Notes under the pieces: model-generated
What the model was told of the DNA's origin: nothing
Database searches by the model: none
What the model saw: only the letters and a program-made list of their open reading frames with translations
Made by a program: the position numbers and the translations under genes
In this document: positions 16,024-23,377 of the stretch, one piece after another
Position numbering within the stretch: position 1 is the first letter of the stretch
Layout: every line of letters starts with the position of its first letter
Source of the DNA: CAZQLE01 sp964593905
GTDB lineage: Bacteria > Chloroflexota > Anaerolineae > Anaerolineales > Anaerolineaceae
Assembly (NCBI GenBank): GCA_964593905.1
Contig: CAZQLE010000024.1
Location: 1 to 26,283, forward strand
DNA: 26,283 nucleotides
Reading direction: 5' to 3'

Positions 16024-17017
16024 ACGCAGGCTGAATATTTGACTTCTTTTTTATACGCGAGAAGATTTTCTTTTTTGCGGTCGGTTTGGGGCCATTCAAC
16101 GGCGCCACCAGCTCAATTTTCGCCGGGAACAACTCCACCGTCACCTCACGGGTTTGCACACCGATCACTTCGCCGTCGGCGTGCACAGGCAGGCAGCCTT
16201 CCAGGGCAAGCACACTGACCTTGTGACACAACCGGCTGTTGATTTCAGGGTGGCGCAAATGCGACCCGTTGAACAGGCTGGGTAAAATCGTCAGGGCGCG
16301 CGCGCGGCTGATCTGGTTCACAATCGTCACCACAAACTGGCCATCATCCGGGCGGTTGCCCGGCGCCAGATAAAACCCCCCTCCCAGACGCTGACCATTC
16401 ATGACCGAGATTAAAAGCGCCGCCTGGCTGAAGGTGATGCGATCATCCAGGGTAATTTCAACTTTGGGAATTGAAAAATCAAATGCGATGGTCTGCAGCA
16501 CGGCCGAGAGGTTGGCTGCAAAGCCGGCCATTTTTTTCTTGCTGGCCGCCACAAAATTCACTGAAGCATCCAGACCAATGCCAACCCCATTACCAAAATA
16601 ACGCCCCCCGGGGTAAAGCCCGCCGCTGATGCGGCCCACATCGATGATGCGGCGTTCGTTGGCAGCCAACACATCAACCATCACGCGCACACGCTGCGAA
16701 ATGCCCATGCCAAAGGCAAAATCATTGCCCCGGCCAATGGGCGCCACACCCAACGCAGCCTCTCCCAGGCCGGCATCCCGCGCCAAGATCAACCCGTTCA
16801 TCACCTCATTAACCGTGCCATCACCGCCGGCGGCGACAACCACATCATACCCGGTCACCACCGCCTGCTGCGCAAGGTCTGCGGCATGCCAGGGGTTGCG
16901 CGTCACAACCACATCATAGGCCAGACCGCGCCGTTTCAGCTCACGTTCCAGCAGCGGCAGCGCCCGAATGCTTTCACCTTTTGCGGCAGTTGGATTGGCG
17001 ATGATTTTGTATTTCAT
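16022..17017 (-). CDS. YegS/diacylglycerol-kinase-like lipid kinase
   Basis: 331 residues from ATG 17017, selected because ACAAGGTG lies nine bases before it and the protein then starts MKYKIIANPTAAKG, the typical opening. The nucleotide-binding motif AAGGDGTVNEVMNGL is at 62-76 and APIGRGNDFAFG at 92-103 corresponds to the conserved PLGTGNDFA loop. The C-terminal part contains ADGE (in VHADGEV), the conserved DGE motif. DAGK_cat proteins phosphorylate diacylglycerol, sphingoid bases or similar lipids. The last 20 residues are very basic. It converges on recO and diverges from the carbamate-kinase-like gene. The kinase family is secure; the lipid substrate is not known. Confidence 0.9.
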   Translation of the reverse strand: MKYKIIANPTAAKGESIRALPLLERELKRRGLAYDVVVTRNPWHAADLAQQAVVTGYDVVVAAGGDGTVNEVMNGLILARDAGLGEAALGVAPIGRGNDFAFGMGISQRVRVMVDVLAANERRIIDVGRISGGLYPGGRYFGNGVGIGLDASVNFVAASKKKMAGFAANLSAVLQTIAFDFSIPKVEITLDDRITFSQAALLISVMNGQRLGGGFYLAPGNRPDDGQFVVTIVNQISRARALTILPSLFNGSHLRHPEINSRLCHKVSVLALEGCLPVHADGEVIGVQTREVTVELFPAKIELVAPLNGPKPTAKKKIFSRIKKKSNIQPA

Positions 17018-17068
17018 AAGGCGAACACCTTGTTTAAACAGCCTGGATATGAACCACTGAGTAATAAC

Positions 17069-17074
17069 ATTATA
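17069..17074 (-). promoter_or_regulatory. -10 box for the lipid kinase gene
   Basis: TATAAT on the minus strand, about 50 bases before ATG 17017. The -35 position is weakly conserved. Transcription would start near 17062 and give a 45-base leader with the ACAAGGTG ribosome binding site. Confidence 0.45.
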
Positions 17075-17099
17075 AACCCGGTTATTCACTGAACGGTGT

Positions 17100-17117
17100 G
17101 AGAATCGTCAGATTCTC
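17100..17117. promoter_or_regulatory. perfect 18-base dyad, candidate operator
   Basis: GAGAATC (17100-17106), four-base centre GTCA, and GATTCTC (17111-17117). It lies just upstream of the expected -35 region of the lipid kinase promoter. No T tract follows, so it is more likely a protein site than a terminator. Confidence 0.35.
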
Positions 17118-17382
17118 TGGTCTTGGTGCCAGAAAAATGAGGATGAAAAGCAGGTTTTAAAAATTAAACGGTAATCTTTATACCTTCTTTATGCATTCTT
17201 GATGGTTAATTTGGTAATCTTCAAATACTACAACACATTTTTTCTACAATCAAAAATTATCAAGCCACCTATGGCCCATTATTCCATAACCAGGACAGAG
17301 TAAATTTTAAATAACGCTCGTTGACCGGGTACCGAAAAAGGGCTTTCATTTGGGTAAACACTTACCATAAAGGCGTATTCTT

Positions 17383-18366
17383 ATGAGCGGAGCAGTGGTC
17401 GTATTTGTTACTGGAGAAGTCCTTGCCAATGATCAGGGCACAGATATCGCCTGTCAAAGAGAGAATGCAGCTCAATTAGCCAGGGGCCTGTTACCGCTTT
17501 TTGCCAGCGACACAAAAGTGGTCATCATGCACGGCAACAAGCCCCAGGTGGGTTACGTGTTGTTCCGTTCCGAACTGACCAGCCACGTGCTGCATGGAAT
17601 TCCGCTGGATGTTTGCGGGGCCGATACCCAGGGCGCAACGGGGTTCATGCTGTTGCAGGCGTTTTCGAACGTGCTGCGCAGAAACAAACTGCGCCGCAAA
17701 GTCATGTGTGTGGTCACCCAGACCAGGGTCAAAAAAACCTCTTTTCACAAATCCAAACTCAAGGCCATCGGCCCTTGCTATGACCGCGAAAAAGCCGACC
17801 AGTACCGTCAGACGCGCGGCTGGATGATGGTGGAAGAGCCGGGGCATGGTTACCGCCGGGCGGTTCCCTCCCTGCCGCCTGAAGAGATTATGGAATTTGA
17901 GGGAATCCGGCAGTTGGTGGATATGAAAGCCATCGTAATTGCCGGCGGGGGCGGCGGCGTGCCGGTGGTTAAAAATGCGGCCGGTGATTTTGAAGGCATC
18001 GAAGCCGTATTGGATACCGGACAGGTGGCCGTATTAATGGCAAAACAATTAAAAGCCAATATCCTGCTGAACGTGATTGAAAGTGACCACAAATTTACCC
18101 AGTCCGGGTTGGATATTATAAACAAAAACTGGATGAGCCTTGAAGCGCTGGACCGGATGCTCAAAGAGGAGACTTTCCCCTCCACCACGGTGCATAACAA
18201 ATTGCTGGCGGCCTCAAAATTTTTGCACAACGGTGGAGAGCAGGTCATCATCACCACACTGCACAATCTGGGCGATATTTTTTCAGGAAAAAGCGGCTTA
18301 ACCATCGGGCGGCCAGAACCATCGGTGGCGATCTTTCAAACCAGCCGGGTCGGGGCCGCAGCCTGA
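17383..18366 (+). CDS. carbamate-kinase homologue with altered active site
   Basis: 327 residues of the amino-acid-kinase fold, clearly carbamate-kinase-like: HGNKPQVGYVL (50-60), LDVCGADTQGATGFML (75-90), KAIGPCYDREKA (127-138), GYRRAVPSL (156-164), AGGGGGVPVV (187-196) and EGIEAVLD (204-211). Yet several active-site elements of carbamate kinase are changed: the N-terminal GGNA loop reads VTGEV (9-13), the IDKD Lys-Asp pair reads LDTG (210-213), and the GSMxPK loop reads STTVHNK (267-273), keeping only the Lys. Lys127 is retained. Normal carbamate kinase makes ATP from carbamoyl phosphate in arginine or purine fermentation, but no arcA, arcB or related gene is nearby. It may be a weak enzyme, have another substrate, or be a regulatory pseudokinase. 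Start at 17383 is preceded by TAAAGGCG. Confidence 0.8.
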   Translation: MSGAVVVFVTGEVLANDQGTDIACQRENAAQLARGLLPLFASDTKVVIMHGNKPQVGYVLFRSELTSHVLHGIPLDVCGADTQGATGFMLLQAFSNVLRRNKLRRKVMCVVTQTRVKKTSFHKSKLKAIGPCYDREKADQYRQTRGWMMVEEPGHGYRRAVPSLPPEEIMEFEGIRQLVDMKAIVIAGGGGGVPVVKNAAGDFEGIEAVLDTGQVAVLMAKQLKANILLNVIESDHKFTQSGLDIINKNWMSLEALDRMLKEETFPSTTVHNKLLAASKFLHNGGEQVIITTLHNLGDIFSGKSGLTIGRPEPSVAIFQTSRVGAAA

Positions 18367-18402
18367 TTGTAGAGAGCAGTCCGAGCAGTTTCGCGCGCCT
18401 TT

Positions 18403-18411
18403 TGTTATAAT
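18403..18411 (+). promoter_or_regulatory. extended -10 promoter, six bases from the ATG
   Basis: TG-T-TATAAT, followed by CGCCGC and ATG 18418. No -35 is evident. The predicted transcript starts at the ATG, so the glycosyltransferase mRNA would be leaderless. Confidence 0.65.
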
Positions 18412-18417
18412 CGCCGC

Positions 18418-20025
18418 ATGACCCCTGCACAAAAAAAGGTGCTGTACATTCTGATCGGCCTGGGTGTGCTGGTGCTGCTGGCGCTCATTCCGGTCAACGC
18501 GGCCGGAGCAAAAGACGCCAATATGCTGGCGCTGTTCGAAGTGGATGAATACGCCCAGTACCCGCATGTGCTGCGCATGCTCACCCCCGGCGACACCCCC
18601 TACCAGACACTGCGCAATTTCGTCATTTACCTGCATTATTTCTACGGTTATCCTTTTTATTTCTTTTCGGCGCTTTCTTTGCTGCCGGTCAGCCTGGTTC
18701 TGGGCGGCGGCTGGCAAGATGCCACCCGTGTGATCGTGACCGTGCTGCGCGAGATGGTCAGCGTGTTGCCCATGCTGCTTTCGGCCGGCCTGCTGGTGTG
18801 GATGCAAACCCGCTTTAAACCGGGCAGGCTGGCGGTTGGGCTGTATATTTTACTGCTGAGCGTGCCGGGGGTGGTGGTCAACCATCTGTGGTGGCACCCC
18901 GACAGCCTGTCTTTTCTACTGGTGACCCTCACCCTGTTTTTTCTGGACCGCGACCGGTTAAGCTTCGGCCGGAATTTTGTGCTGGCCGGGCTGGTATGCG
19001 GCGCGGCCGTGGGGATGAAGTTTCAGGGGTTGTTTTTTGTGCTGGCGGTGCCGCTGCTCCTCATCTGGGGGCTGGCGGTGCGGCGCATCCGCGCCGGGCG
19101 GGCTGCGCTGCTGGCAGGGATGTTTGTGGGGTTAATGGCAGCCGGGCTGGTGTTGACCAACCCGCTGCTGCTGCTGCCGCAGGAACGCGCCGAAATCATC
19201 CGCACCCAGCAAACCCTCTTCCGCGAGATTAACACCGGGCAAATTCTGGTCAACCGCGCCTCGTTTTTTGAAGACGGGCGGTTTCCGGCAGATGTGCGGG
19301 TGCATTACGGCGAGCCGCTCTTTTTGCTGCTGGCGCTGGCCGGCCTGGCGCTGGGCTTTTTCCGTCCCGACCGGCGGCGTTTGAGCGCGCTCATTCTGGC
19401 CTGGGTCATCCCGGCCGGGTGGGCCGTGTTAAGCGCAGCCACCCGCCGCACCCATTATTATTTCCCAATTTTATTGCCGCTCATCTCCTGCCTGGCCAAC
19501 CTGGCCCCGGCCTATCTGCCCCCGGCAGTGAGCGCCTGGGGCAAAAGCCGTCCGGCGAAAGCCATTCTGGGGCTGCTGGCACTGGGGGTTTTGGTACAGT
19601 GGGGCGCGTTTATCCGCACCGATGCGGGCATCCTCCGCACCCAACTGGCGCGCGAAACCAGTTCGGCCCCCATCCAGTTTTACCGGCAGGTGGAGCAGGA
19701 AGTGCTGACAGGGTTCCCGCCGGGGCCGCTGACCGCATACCGCGATTGGCGCATTTACTTCCCCGCTGCGCCCGACCGCCGGGTGGAGATGAACTGGCAG
19801 ATGGCCAGTTACCCTTATATCGAAGACCTGAACCCGGACCTGATCTTGCTGGAACGCGAGAATGTAAACCTCTATTCGCAGCCCGCTGTGATCGAGCAGG
19901 CTGTGAACTCCGGCAATATGCAGTTGACCCATGCCTTTTACCGCGACGCCAGCCTGAACACGCTGCAAGGCTACCGGCTGGTATTTGAAAACGAGTACGG
20001 GCTGGTATTCAAGCGCAGCCCCTGA
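18418..20025 (+). CDS. GT-C-fold membrane glycosyltransferase (ArnT/PMT-like)
   Basis: 535 residues with about ten hydrophobic segments and a soluble C-terminal domain of about 140 residues. A first helix (VLYILIGLGVLVLLALIPV) is followed by a loop with DEYAQYPHVLRML (near 43-55), the position of the catalytic acidic residues in GT-C enzymes, and WWHPDSLSFLLV further on matches the HPD/S loop of the ArnT/PMT_2 group. Such enzymes transfer sugars from polyprenyl phosphates to lipids or proteins on the outer face of the membrane. The acceptor cannot be read. There is no Shine-Dalgarno sequence; the start relies on an extended -10 box six bases upstream. It ends before a terminator that serves the opposite strand. 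Confidence 0.75.
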   Translation: MTPAQKKVLYILIGLGVLVLLALIPVNAAGAKDANMLALFEVDEYAQYPHVLRMLTPGDTPYQTLRNFVIYLHYFYGYPFYFFSALSLLPVSLVLGGGWQDATRVIVTVLREMVSVLPMLLSAGLLVWMQTRFKPGRLAVGLYILLLSVPGVVVNHLWWHPDSLSFLLVTLTLFFLDRDRLSFGRNFVLAGLVCGAAVGMKFQGLFFVLAVPLLLIWGLAVRRIRAGRAALLAGMFVGLMAAGLVLTNPLLLLPQERAEIIRTQQTLFREINTGQILVNRASFFEDGRFPADVRVHYGEPLFLLLALAGLALGFFRPDRRRLSALILAWVIPAGWAVLSAATRRTHYYFPILLPLISCLANLAPAYLPPAVSAWGKSRPAKAILGLLALGVLVQWGAFIRTDAGILRTQLARETSSAPIQFYRQVEQEVLTGFPPGPLTAYRDWRIYFPAAPDRRVEMNWQMASYPYIEDLNPDLILLERENVNLYSQPAVIEQAVNSGNMQLTHAFYRDASLNTLQGYRLVFENEYGLVFKRSP

Positions 20026-20048
20026 GCGAAAATTTGGGTAACATGGAT

Positions 20049-20080
20049 AAAAAGGTCCCCACCGGTGAACGATGGGGACC
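20049..20080 (-). terminator. rho-independent terminator of the eamA-like gene
   Basis: GGTCCCCA (20054-20061) pairs with TGGGGACC (20073-20080) around an 11-base loop. AAAAA at 20049-20053 gives a U tract on the minus-strand transcript, which ends the AraC-Ogt/EamA operon. Confidence 0.8.
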
Positions 20081-20103
20081 TCTGGTTAAGCTGCAGCGGT
20101 CGT

Positions 20104-21066
20104 TTAATCGGCCGGGGCGCTCTCAGCCGCCAGACGGGCAGCCGCCTTTTTGGCTGAGTTCTGGGCAACCGAGATCAAAATCACCGCACCCAGAATGACC
20201 GCCGCGGCCACAAAGGTGCGCGGGGTGAGCGGTTCGCTGGCCAGCCACGCGCCCAAAAAGATGGCCACCACCGGGTTGACATACGCATAGGTCGCCACCA
20301 GGCTGGTGGAAACATTGCGCAGCAGCCAGGTATAGGCCGTGAAGGCGATCAACGAACCAAAAAAGATCAGATACCCCAGCCCGATCAACGAACGGGGTGA
20401 GGCAGCCGCCACATCCAGGCGCGCCCATTCACCGTTCAGCGTTCCGGCCACCAGCAGGCCCGCCCCGCCCCACAACATTTCGGCGGCAGTGCCCATGAGC
20501 GGTGAAGACGGCAGGTCAGCCGTGCGGCTGTAGAGCGAGCCAAACGCCCACAAAAAAGTCGCCGCCAGCAGCGCGAGCGCCCCCAGCGGGGCAACCGACA
20601 GGCTGCCCTGAGAAGGGCCAACCAGGATGAAGATCCCGCCAAAACCGATCAACACCCCCACCACGGTCAGCAGCGCAGGGCGTTTTTCCTTCCCGCGCAG
20701 CGAACGCAGCCATTGCAGCAGCACAATCCACAGCGGCACCGAAGCCACCATCAGCGCGGCAATGCTGGATGAAACATACTGTTCGGCCCACACCACCAGC
20801 CCATTGCCGCCCAGCAGCAAAAACAGGCCCACCACTGCCGTATCCCGCCACTGGCGGGCGGTGGGCAGCGCATCACCGCTGAACCGGCGCCAGGCAAACA
20901 TCAGCAGCCCGGCGGTAAAAAACCGAAAAGACGCCATTAAAAACGGGGGCAGGGTCTCGATGGCAAAACGGATGGCCAGATAGGTTGAACCCCAGATAAT
21001 ATACACACTGAGCAGCGCGGCCCAGATCAGAGCATTGCGCGCCCTGTTGGTCGATAAGTTTCTCAT
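20104..21066 (-). CDS. EamA-family (drug/metabolite transporter superfamily) exporter
   Basis: 320 residues from ATG 21066, selected for the AAAGGAAG six bases upstream (an open extension of seven codons has no such signal). Two EamA repeats of five helices each are visible; the first begins LLSVYIIWGSTYLAIRFAIE and contains PPFLMASFRFFTAGLLMFAW, the second begins GALALLAATFLWAFGSLYSR and includes LVATYAYVNPVVAIFLGAWL. The opening resembles the YedA/RhtA-like branch, which exports amino acids or other small metabolites. It follows the AraC-Ogt gene by 27 bases on the same strand and is probably in its operon. The family is firm, the substrate unknown. Confidence 0.9.
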   Translation of the reverse strand: MRNLSTNRARNALIWAALLSVYIIWGSTYLAIRFAIETLPPFLMASFRFFTAGLLMFAWRRFSGDALPTARQWRDTAVVGLFLLLGGNGLVVWAEQYVSSSIAALMVASVPLWIVLLQWLRSLRGKEKRPALLTVVGVLIGFGGIFILVGPSQGSLSVAPLGALALLAATFLWAFGSLYSRTADLPSSPLMGTAAEMLWGGAGLLVAGTLNGEWARLDVAAASPRSLIGLGYLIFFGSLIAFTAYTWLLRNVSTSLVATYAYVNPVVAIFLGAWLASEPLTPRTFVAAAVILGAVILISVAQNSAKKAAARLAAESAPAD

Positions 21067-21093
21067 CACACACTTCCTTTGGCACAAATACGG

Positions 21094-21972
21094 TTATATG
21101 CGGGCTGCTGCCCGTTCTTGCAGCGCCTGCTCCCAGCCCAGCAGCGCTTTTTTGCGAATTTTGCCGGCCGAGTAACCGCCAAAATCACCGTCTTTGCGGA
21201 TAACGCGGTGACATGGCACCAGCACGGCAATCGGGTTGCTGGCCACCGCGTTGCTCACCGCGCGCGCAGCCAGGGGCATTCCGATCATCACGGCCACATC
21301 TTCATAACTGACCACCGCCCCGCTGGGAATGCGCAGCAAAGCCTCCCAGACCTTGATTTGAAAATTGGTTCCGGCCAGAACGACATTGATTTCACCTGGC
21401 TGAATCTGGGTGCGGTTGAAGACCTTCTCCACCAGCGAACGGGTCGCCCCGGGGTCTTCGTGCATCTCGGCTTTGCCCCAGCGTTGAAAGAACTGCTCCA
21501 TCACCAAAGGGCGCCGTTCGCCGCCTACAAATGACAGGTTACAAATGCCGCGCGGGGTGCGCGCAATGAGCACCTCGCCAAACGGGGTGGGATGAAAACC
21601 ATATTGAATGGTCAGCCCGGCCCCGTGGGTCTTAAACTCACCCGGCGTGACCGCCTCAGTGGCGACAAACAGATCGTGCAGCCGGCCGGGGCTGGAAAGC
21701 CCACTTTCATAGGTGACCGCCAGCAAATTCTCCGAGCGGTGCAACAGCTCTTTGGCATATTCCTTGGTCAGGTACTGTAAAAAACGCTTGGGGCTGATGC
21801 CCACCCAGCGGGTAAACAGACGCTGAAAATGATAAACGCTCAGACTGACACTGGCGGCAATTTCTTCCAATTCGGGCTGGCGCCGAAAATTTTCTTCCAG
21901 AAAATGAATGGCCCGCTCAATACGACGGTAATCTTCCATCATTTGCTGATCATCGGTTTGATAAAAATTCAT
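21094..21972 (-). CDS. AraC-type HTH fused to O6-alkylguanine-DNA alkyltransferase (Ada/Ogt-like)
   Basis: 292 residues from ATG 21972. An AraC helix-turn-helix pair lies at about 16-115 (LEEIAASVSLSVYHFQRLFTRWVGISPKRFLQYLTKEYAKELL). The alkyltransferase domain at about 120-285 has the active-site motif VLVPCHRVIRKDG with acceptor Cys254, preceded by VSYEDVAVMIG, the usual recognition helix. It repairs O6-methylguanine by irreversible transfer to Cys. The N-terminal zinc domain of E. coli Ada, which senses methylphosphotriesters, is missing. The start at 21972 has AAAGGAAG in front; in-frame ATGs at 21993 and 21990 are alternatives, and 21993 coincides with the predicted transcription start. 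The EamA gene follows. Confidence 0.9.
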   Translation of the reverse strand: MNFYQTDDQQMMEDYRRIERAIHFLEENFRRQPELEEIAASVSLSVYHFQRLFTRWVGISPKRFLQYLTKEYAKELLHRSENLLAVTYESGLSSPGRLHDLFVATEAVTPGEFKTHGAGLTIQYGFHPTPFGEVLIARTPRGICNLSFVGGERRPLVMEQFFQRWGKAEMHEDPGATRSLVEKVFNRTQIQPGEINVVLAGTNFQIKVWEALLRIPSGAVVSYEDVAVMIGMPLAARAVSNAVASNPIAVLVPCHRVIRKDGDFGGYSAGKIRKKALLGWEQALQERAAARI

Positions 21973-21999
21973 CGCCTGCTTCCTTTCCATCATGCCTTT

Positions 22000-22005
22000 A
22001 TTATA
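22000..22005 (-). promoter_or_regulatory. -10 box six bases from an in-frame ATG
   Basis: Minus strand reads TATAAT, six bases (AAAGGC), then ATG 21993. Transcription would start at or next to this ATG, giving either a leaderless message or a 21-base leader with Shine-Dalgarno AAAGGAAG for the ATG at 21972. The -35 position (TGTTTA) is poor. Confidence 0.55.
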
Positions 22006-22094
22006 GGGGGCAACCGGACAGATAAACACCCGATTCTTGCGCAGTTTATGGGCGGCGGGCGGCCCGAACCGTGGAAGAAGACCGCCTTTTGGCC

Positions 22095-22100
22095 TATAAT
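22095..22100 (+). promoter_or_regulatory. -10 box for the acyl-ACP thioesterase gene
   Basis: TATAAT with no clear -35 (TGGAAG at 22072-22077). The start of transcription would be near 22107, leaving a 31-base leader that holds AGAGGTGA, so this promoter is of the ordinary leadered kind. Confidence 0.5.
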
Positions 22101-22137
22101 CAGAACCAGCATCTTTTCTGCTTAGAGGTGAAATATC

Positions 22138-22893
22138 ATGATGGAACCCGATCCAATCTGGTCTGGCTGCACCACTGTTCGTGCTTTTGAGGCCGATTTT
22201 TCAGCCCGGTGGAAACCCACCGCGTTTTTTCAAAACATGCAGCAGGCCGCAGCAACCCACGCCGCCGCCCTGGGCTATGACTTTCTTTCCATGCAGGCGC
22301 GCGATGAAGTGTGGGTCTTATCCCGCTTAAAAATAGAATGGGATGTCTTCCCGCTCACCGGCGACGAGGTAAAAGTCATCACCTGGCCGCACGGCATTGA
22401 ACAGAAAATTTTTTACCGGCGCGAATTTGAATTTTTCAACGGCAGTTCCCGGCTGGCGCGCGCCACCTCGGCCTGGCTGCTGATCAGCCCTTCGGCGCGG
22501 CGCATTGTGCCCCCGCAGATGCGCAGCATTGCCCTGCCCGACGGCGGCCGCCGGGCGCTGGATGAAACCCTGGAGAAGATCCTCCCGCCCCAAGACCTGA
22601 CCCTGTGCAGCACACGCACCGCCGCGTTCAGCGACGTGGACGTGATGGGGCATGTCAACAACGCCCGTTATATCGAGTGGATCTGCGATTGCTACCCGCT
22701 CGAACACTACCGCCACCACCACCTGGCCTCACTGCACATCAATTACAGCAAAGAAGTGCTGCCCGGCGAGACGGTTGAACTGCGCCGGGGGACTGACCCC
22801 GCAAACCCGGTCTGCGACGTGCTGGTGGGGGTTAAAGCCGACGGCGAACGTGCCTTTGAAGCGCGGGTGGGGTGGAGAAAAAAGGACGATTGA
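22138..22893 (+). CDS. acyl-ACP thioesterase (FatA/FatB-like, double hot-dog)
   Basis: 251 residues. The N-terminal hot-dog repeat reads RWKPTAFFQNMQQAAATHAAALGY and DEVWVLSRLKIEWDVFPLTGDEVKVITWPHG, matching acyl-ACP thioesterases; the second repeat has FSDVDVMGHVNNARYIEWICDCY, with the Asn-His type catalytic region of plant FatA and its bacterial relatives. It would release free fatty acids from acyl-ACP and so affect lipid chain length. The start follows AGAGGTGA at six bases; a second ATG is adjacent. It precedes the dCMP deaminase gene by 52 bases, in which another promoter is visible. Confidence 0.88.
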   Translation: MMEPDPIWSGCTTVRAFEADFSARWKPTAFFQNMQQAAATHAAALGYDFLSMQARDEVWVLSRLKIEWDVFPLTGDEVKVITWPHGIEQKIFYRREFEFFNGSSRLARATSAWLLISPSARRIVPPQMRSIALPDGGRRALDETLEKILPPQDLTLCSTRTAAFSDVDVMGHVNNARYIEWICDCYPLEHYRHHHLASLHINYSKEVLPGETVELRRGTDPANPVCDVLVGVKADGERAFEARVGWRKKDD

Positions 22894-22916
22894 AGCGCTG
22901 CTGAAATCGATATAAT
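22890..22916 (+). promoter_or_regulatory. promoter for the dCMP deaminase operon
   Basis: TTGAAG (22890-22895), 15-base spacer, TATAAT (22911-22916). The spacer is short, but both hexamers are good. The leader of about 22 bases includes a GGAGG ribosome binding site. The -35 overlaps the stop codon of the thioesterase gene. Confidence 0.5.
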
Positions 22917-22945
22917 AAATAAAATCCATCCATCGGAGGCCCCCC

Positions 22946-23377
22946 ATGCGCCCAAACTGGGACACTTACTTTATGAACATCGCTCGGGTTGTGGCCGAGC
23001 GCAGCACCTGCGACCGGGCTTTTGTGGGCGCAATCATCGTGCTAGAGAAGCGCATCCTCACCACCGGGTTCAACGGTTCGCCGGCCGGCCTGGCGCACTG
23101 CGACGAGGAGGGTCATTTGCTGGTGGAGGGGCACTGCGTGCGCACCATTCACGCCGAGACCAATGCCATCATCCAGGCCGCGCTGCACGGGGTTTCGACC
23201 CGCGGCGCCACCTGTTATGTCACCCATTTTCCGTGCATCAACTGCGCCAAGACGCTGATTAACGCCGGTGTGGTGCGCATCGTGTATGCCGAACCCTACC
23301 GCGTGAGCGATATTGCCCTCCAGTTTGTCCGCGACGCCGGCATCGAAGTGGAGCAGTGGAACCCCGAACCGCTCTGA
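22946..23377 (+). CDS. dCMP deaminase family protein
   Basis: 143 residues. The zinc deaminase motifs are HAETNAI (His69, Glu71) and PCINCAK (Cys97, Cys100). An additional set C22, C52, H57 and C64 (AHCDEEGH, EGHCVRT) fits the second, structural zinc site known in phage T4-type dCMP deaminases. It would convert dCMP to dUMP, feeding thymidylate synthesis; it is also close to ComEB. The ATG follows CGGAGG at a normal distance. The radical SAM gene starts on its stop codon. Confidence 0.92.
   Translation: MRPNWDTYFMNIARVVAERSTCDRAFVGAIIVLEKRILTTGFNGSPAGLAHCDEEGHLLVEGHCVRTIHAETNAIIQAALHGVSTRGATCYVTHFPCINCAKTLINAGVVRIVYAEPYRVSDIALQFVRDAGIEVEQWNPEPL

Larger units (their letters stand above)
17018..17382. 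other. divergent intergenic region with several small repeats
   Basis: 365 bases between divergent genes, AT-rich from about 17150 to 17320. Visible elements are a TATAAT box for the minus-strand kinase, a dyad at 17100-17117, a 9-base direct repeat GGTAATCTT at 17170-17178 and 17213-17221 (43 bases apart, about four helical turns), and a small dyad GGTAA-acac-TTACC at 17353-17366 just before the carbamate-kinase-like gene. TTGACC at 17321-17326 could be a -35 for that gene but its -10 (TTTCAT) is poor. No coding potential seen. Confidence 0.5.

Noticed and set aside
22095..22140. TATAAT before the acyl-ACP thioesterase as another leaderless promoter
   Set aside because: It is 37 bases from the ATG and the leader contains a good Shine-Dalgarno sequence, so it is an ordinary promoter.
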